From: Diplonema papillatum
Lineage: Eukaryota; Euglenozoa; Diplonemea; Diplonemida; Diplonemidae
Assembly: GCA_030068145.1 (NCBI GenBank)
Contig: JAPJBO010000445.1
Location: 1 to 64,000, forward strand
Length of the DNA: 64,000 nt
Direction: 5' to 3'
The translations under genes were made by a program, and so were the position numbers. Under the pieces are notes generated by a model, which was given only the letters and a program-made list of their open reading frames with translations, was not told the DNA's origin and ran no database searches. Positions within the stretch are counted from its first letter, which is position 1; every line of letters begins with the position of its first letter. Positions 62,650 to 64,000 of this stretch are shown here, one piece after another.

Positions 62650-63774
62650 TCAGAGGTACGAAAACTCGAGCACTGGATTGAGCATTGCCTCGTAGAAGCA
62701 GTCACGCTTGCCCTCAGGGCGCGGTGCGTAGTAACGCGTGTAGGTCATGCTTCTGGTGTAAGGGCAGCAATTTGGTGCAACACCGTGAAGAACACCATGG
62801 TGCATAATTACTGTGTCGCCGGCACTCAGACACAACGGAGTGACCGGGTACTCCTTCTCGAACTGCTTCCAAGGCGTGCCAGTATCCTCAAACAATCGGT
62901 GCATTCGGTCTGTAGGTGTTAACTCTTCGATTTCGTCCAACCTCGCCCAGGCATCAACGCCTCCTTCGTAAGCGCGAAGCGCTTGAGCCACGGCCAGGTG
63001 ACTGCCTTCGTAGACACACAGATTGCCATGCATTGGGCCTTCTGCTGTGGTATCATCCAGAGCAACACCTACCAGACACGTGAAGTTGGTGATTTGTCCT
63101 CTTTTGCATCCGTTGTAGTTCGTGTGCATACCATCTAAATGTTCTCCACCGTTGGGATTTCTGCAAGGATTGGCGAAAATCGCTTCGGTGTGAGAATCGT
63201 GAAGGCCGTAGACCGAGGTTATCTGCGCATTGGAAGATTCAAAAGTCATCTGGTAGCCCTTTTCTAGCAGTTCTTGAAGAATGTCTGTTACTCGGTCACT
63301 TTCACGAACTAAGTTTACTACACACGCCTCGCTCGAGGTCCACGACCTGCTGTGGGCCCCTGGCTTCTCCTTGTGCTGGGCGACCAATGCCTGTGCCTCT
63401 CTCAGCAGTATCTGATTGGCGCCCTTCTTCACAACGATGAAGCCCTTTTTCCTGAAGAACTCCTTGTTCTCAGGAGATAGATGCCCCTCGTTAACATAGC
63501 CCTCGACGGCTACTTTAGGTGAGCGGAGTTTGTAAAAGGCAGGCTGGTCATGCTCGATCAGAATACTATCGTTTACCCGGACGAGCACGGAAGGCGGGCA
63601 TCCCGGCCACGGCCACTGCACCTTAAGTCCGCTAGCGGTAGGTTCTCCTTTGCACTTCTCTCCATTGACCCACACCACACGCATGTCAGCAGATACGTTA
63701 ATGACCAGCCCGTCGCGTTTACCCCACGTTCCACTGCAGTCTGGGTGCCGAGTCGGCTCCTTGTCGTCGGCCAT
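62650..63774 (-). CDS. phytanoyl-CoA dioxygenase-like 2-oxoglutarate/Fe(II) oxygenase
   Basis: 374 residues in one exon. Residues 1-90 form a small Trp/Gly-rich beta module (CSGTWGKRDGLVINV, VVWVNGEKCKG, VLVRVNDSI). About 100-374 is a PhyH-type double-stranded beta-helix. The iron ligands appear as His212 and Asp214 (GEHLDG) and His330 (LHGVAPN). Arg341 (TRSMTYTRYY) is placed to bind 2-oxoglutarate; GNLCVYEGSHLAVA is the usual strand before the distal His. Such enzymes hydroxylate lipids or small metabolites; the substrate here cannot be told. No peroxisomal SKL-type end (it ends FSYL) and no signal peptide. The ATG is the first in frame. Confidence 0.85.
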   Translation of the reverse strand: MADDKEPTRHPDCSGTWGKRDGLVINVSADMRVVWVNGEKCKGEPTASGLKVQWPWPGCPPSVLVRVNDSILIEHDQPAFYKLRSPKVAVEGYVNEGHLSPENKEFFRKKGFIVVKKGANQILLREAQALVAQHKEKPGAHSRSWTSSEACVVNLVRESDRVTDILQELLEKGYQMTFESSNAQITSVYGLHDSHTEAIFANPCRNPNGGEHLDGMHTNYNGCKRGQITNFTCLVGVALDDTTAEGPMHGNLCVYEGSHLAVAQALRAYEGGVDAWARLDEIEELTPTDRMHRLFEDTGTPWKQFEKEYPVTPLCLSAGDTVIMHHGVLHGVAPNCCPYTRSMTYTRYYAPRPEGKRDCFYEAMLNPVLEFSYL

Positions 63775-64000
63775 TGTTTCGTACCACCAGTTTACCTATC
63801 TTAATAATCTACGCGAGCCTTTCGATAATACAGAGCCTCGTGTTTGACACGGTTGGGCCCCCCGGGGGGAGAACACTTCCGGGGTAAGTCTCGCGATGAA
63901 TAACAACAGCAGAACAGCAGTTTTTTGTTCTTCGCTGCTTTATATGCCCACTCCAGGATTATCGACACATATCCTTCCCGCCTCGACTCAACTCTGATGC
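63775..64000. promoter_or_regulatory. upstream region of the oxygenase gene
   Basis: Presumed promoter and 5' untranslated region on the minus strand. GGGCCCCCCGGGGGG near 63855 is a short palindromic stretch. No TATA-like element stands out. Confidence 0.3.

Overview
The window is nuclear DNA of a eukaryotic microbe, most likely an alga or other protist. The signs are GT-AG introns that restore conserved domains, a PAK-type kinase with PH and CRIB domains, a mucin-like PAN/Apple membrane protein, and several families of LINEs, SINE-like repeats and TIR elements. Introns are few. I cannot name the species. The Cys-rich modules, the metallophosphatase type and the fact that all recognised host genes lie on one strand would suit an alveolate or related alga, but this is inference.

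Host genes, all on the minus strand: a 1230-residue secreted/type I membrane protein (3998-7690); an unknown 1041-residue protein (30769-33894); a 550-residue PH-CRIB-kinase of PAK type in two exons (55530-57357); a calcineurin-like metallophosphatase with two probable introns (about 60488-62086); and a phytanoyl-CoA dioxygenase-like protein (62650-63774).

Most of the rest is mobile or repetitive DNA. One APE-type LINE family has a near-complete copy A (16100-24187, minus), a 5'-truncated copy B with a fully open ORF (46146-51651, plus), a rearranged copy C (42084-44065, minus), a 3' fragment D (27655-28197, minus) and an ORF1 relic (28850-29320). A related second family has a 5'-truncated copy at 37070-39262 and a relic at 29815-30240. 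A third LINE relic lies at 44500-45600. Copies of both main families are flanked on both sides by arrays of about 10-bp units, which suggests insertion into such arrays. Copy A carries two 2A-like motifs between ORF1 and the endonuclease-RT region.

TIR elements, several with target duplications, include 9738-10843, 10846-11452, 11450-14507, 24708-26681, 36425-36867, 51983-53240 and 57655-57866. A composite repeat with a tRNA-like module, a run of CCCGAACTT units and inverted ends recurs at 7909-8385, around 51660-54030 and at 58589-59495. The left edge (1-2075) is low-complexity and minisatellite DNA.
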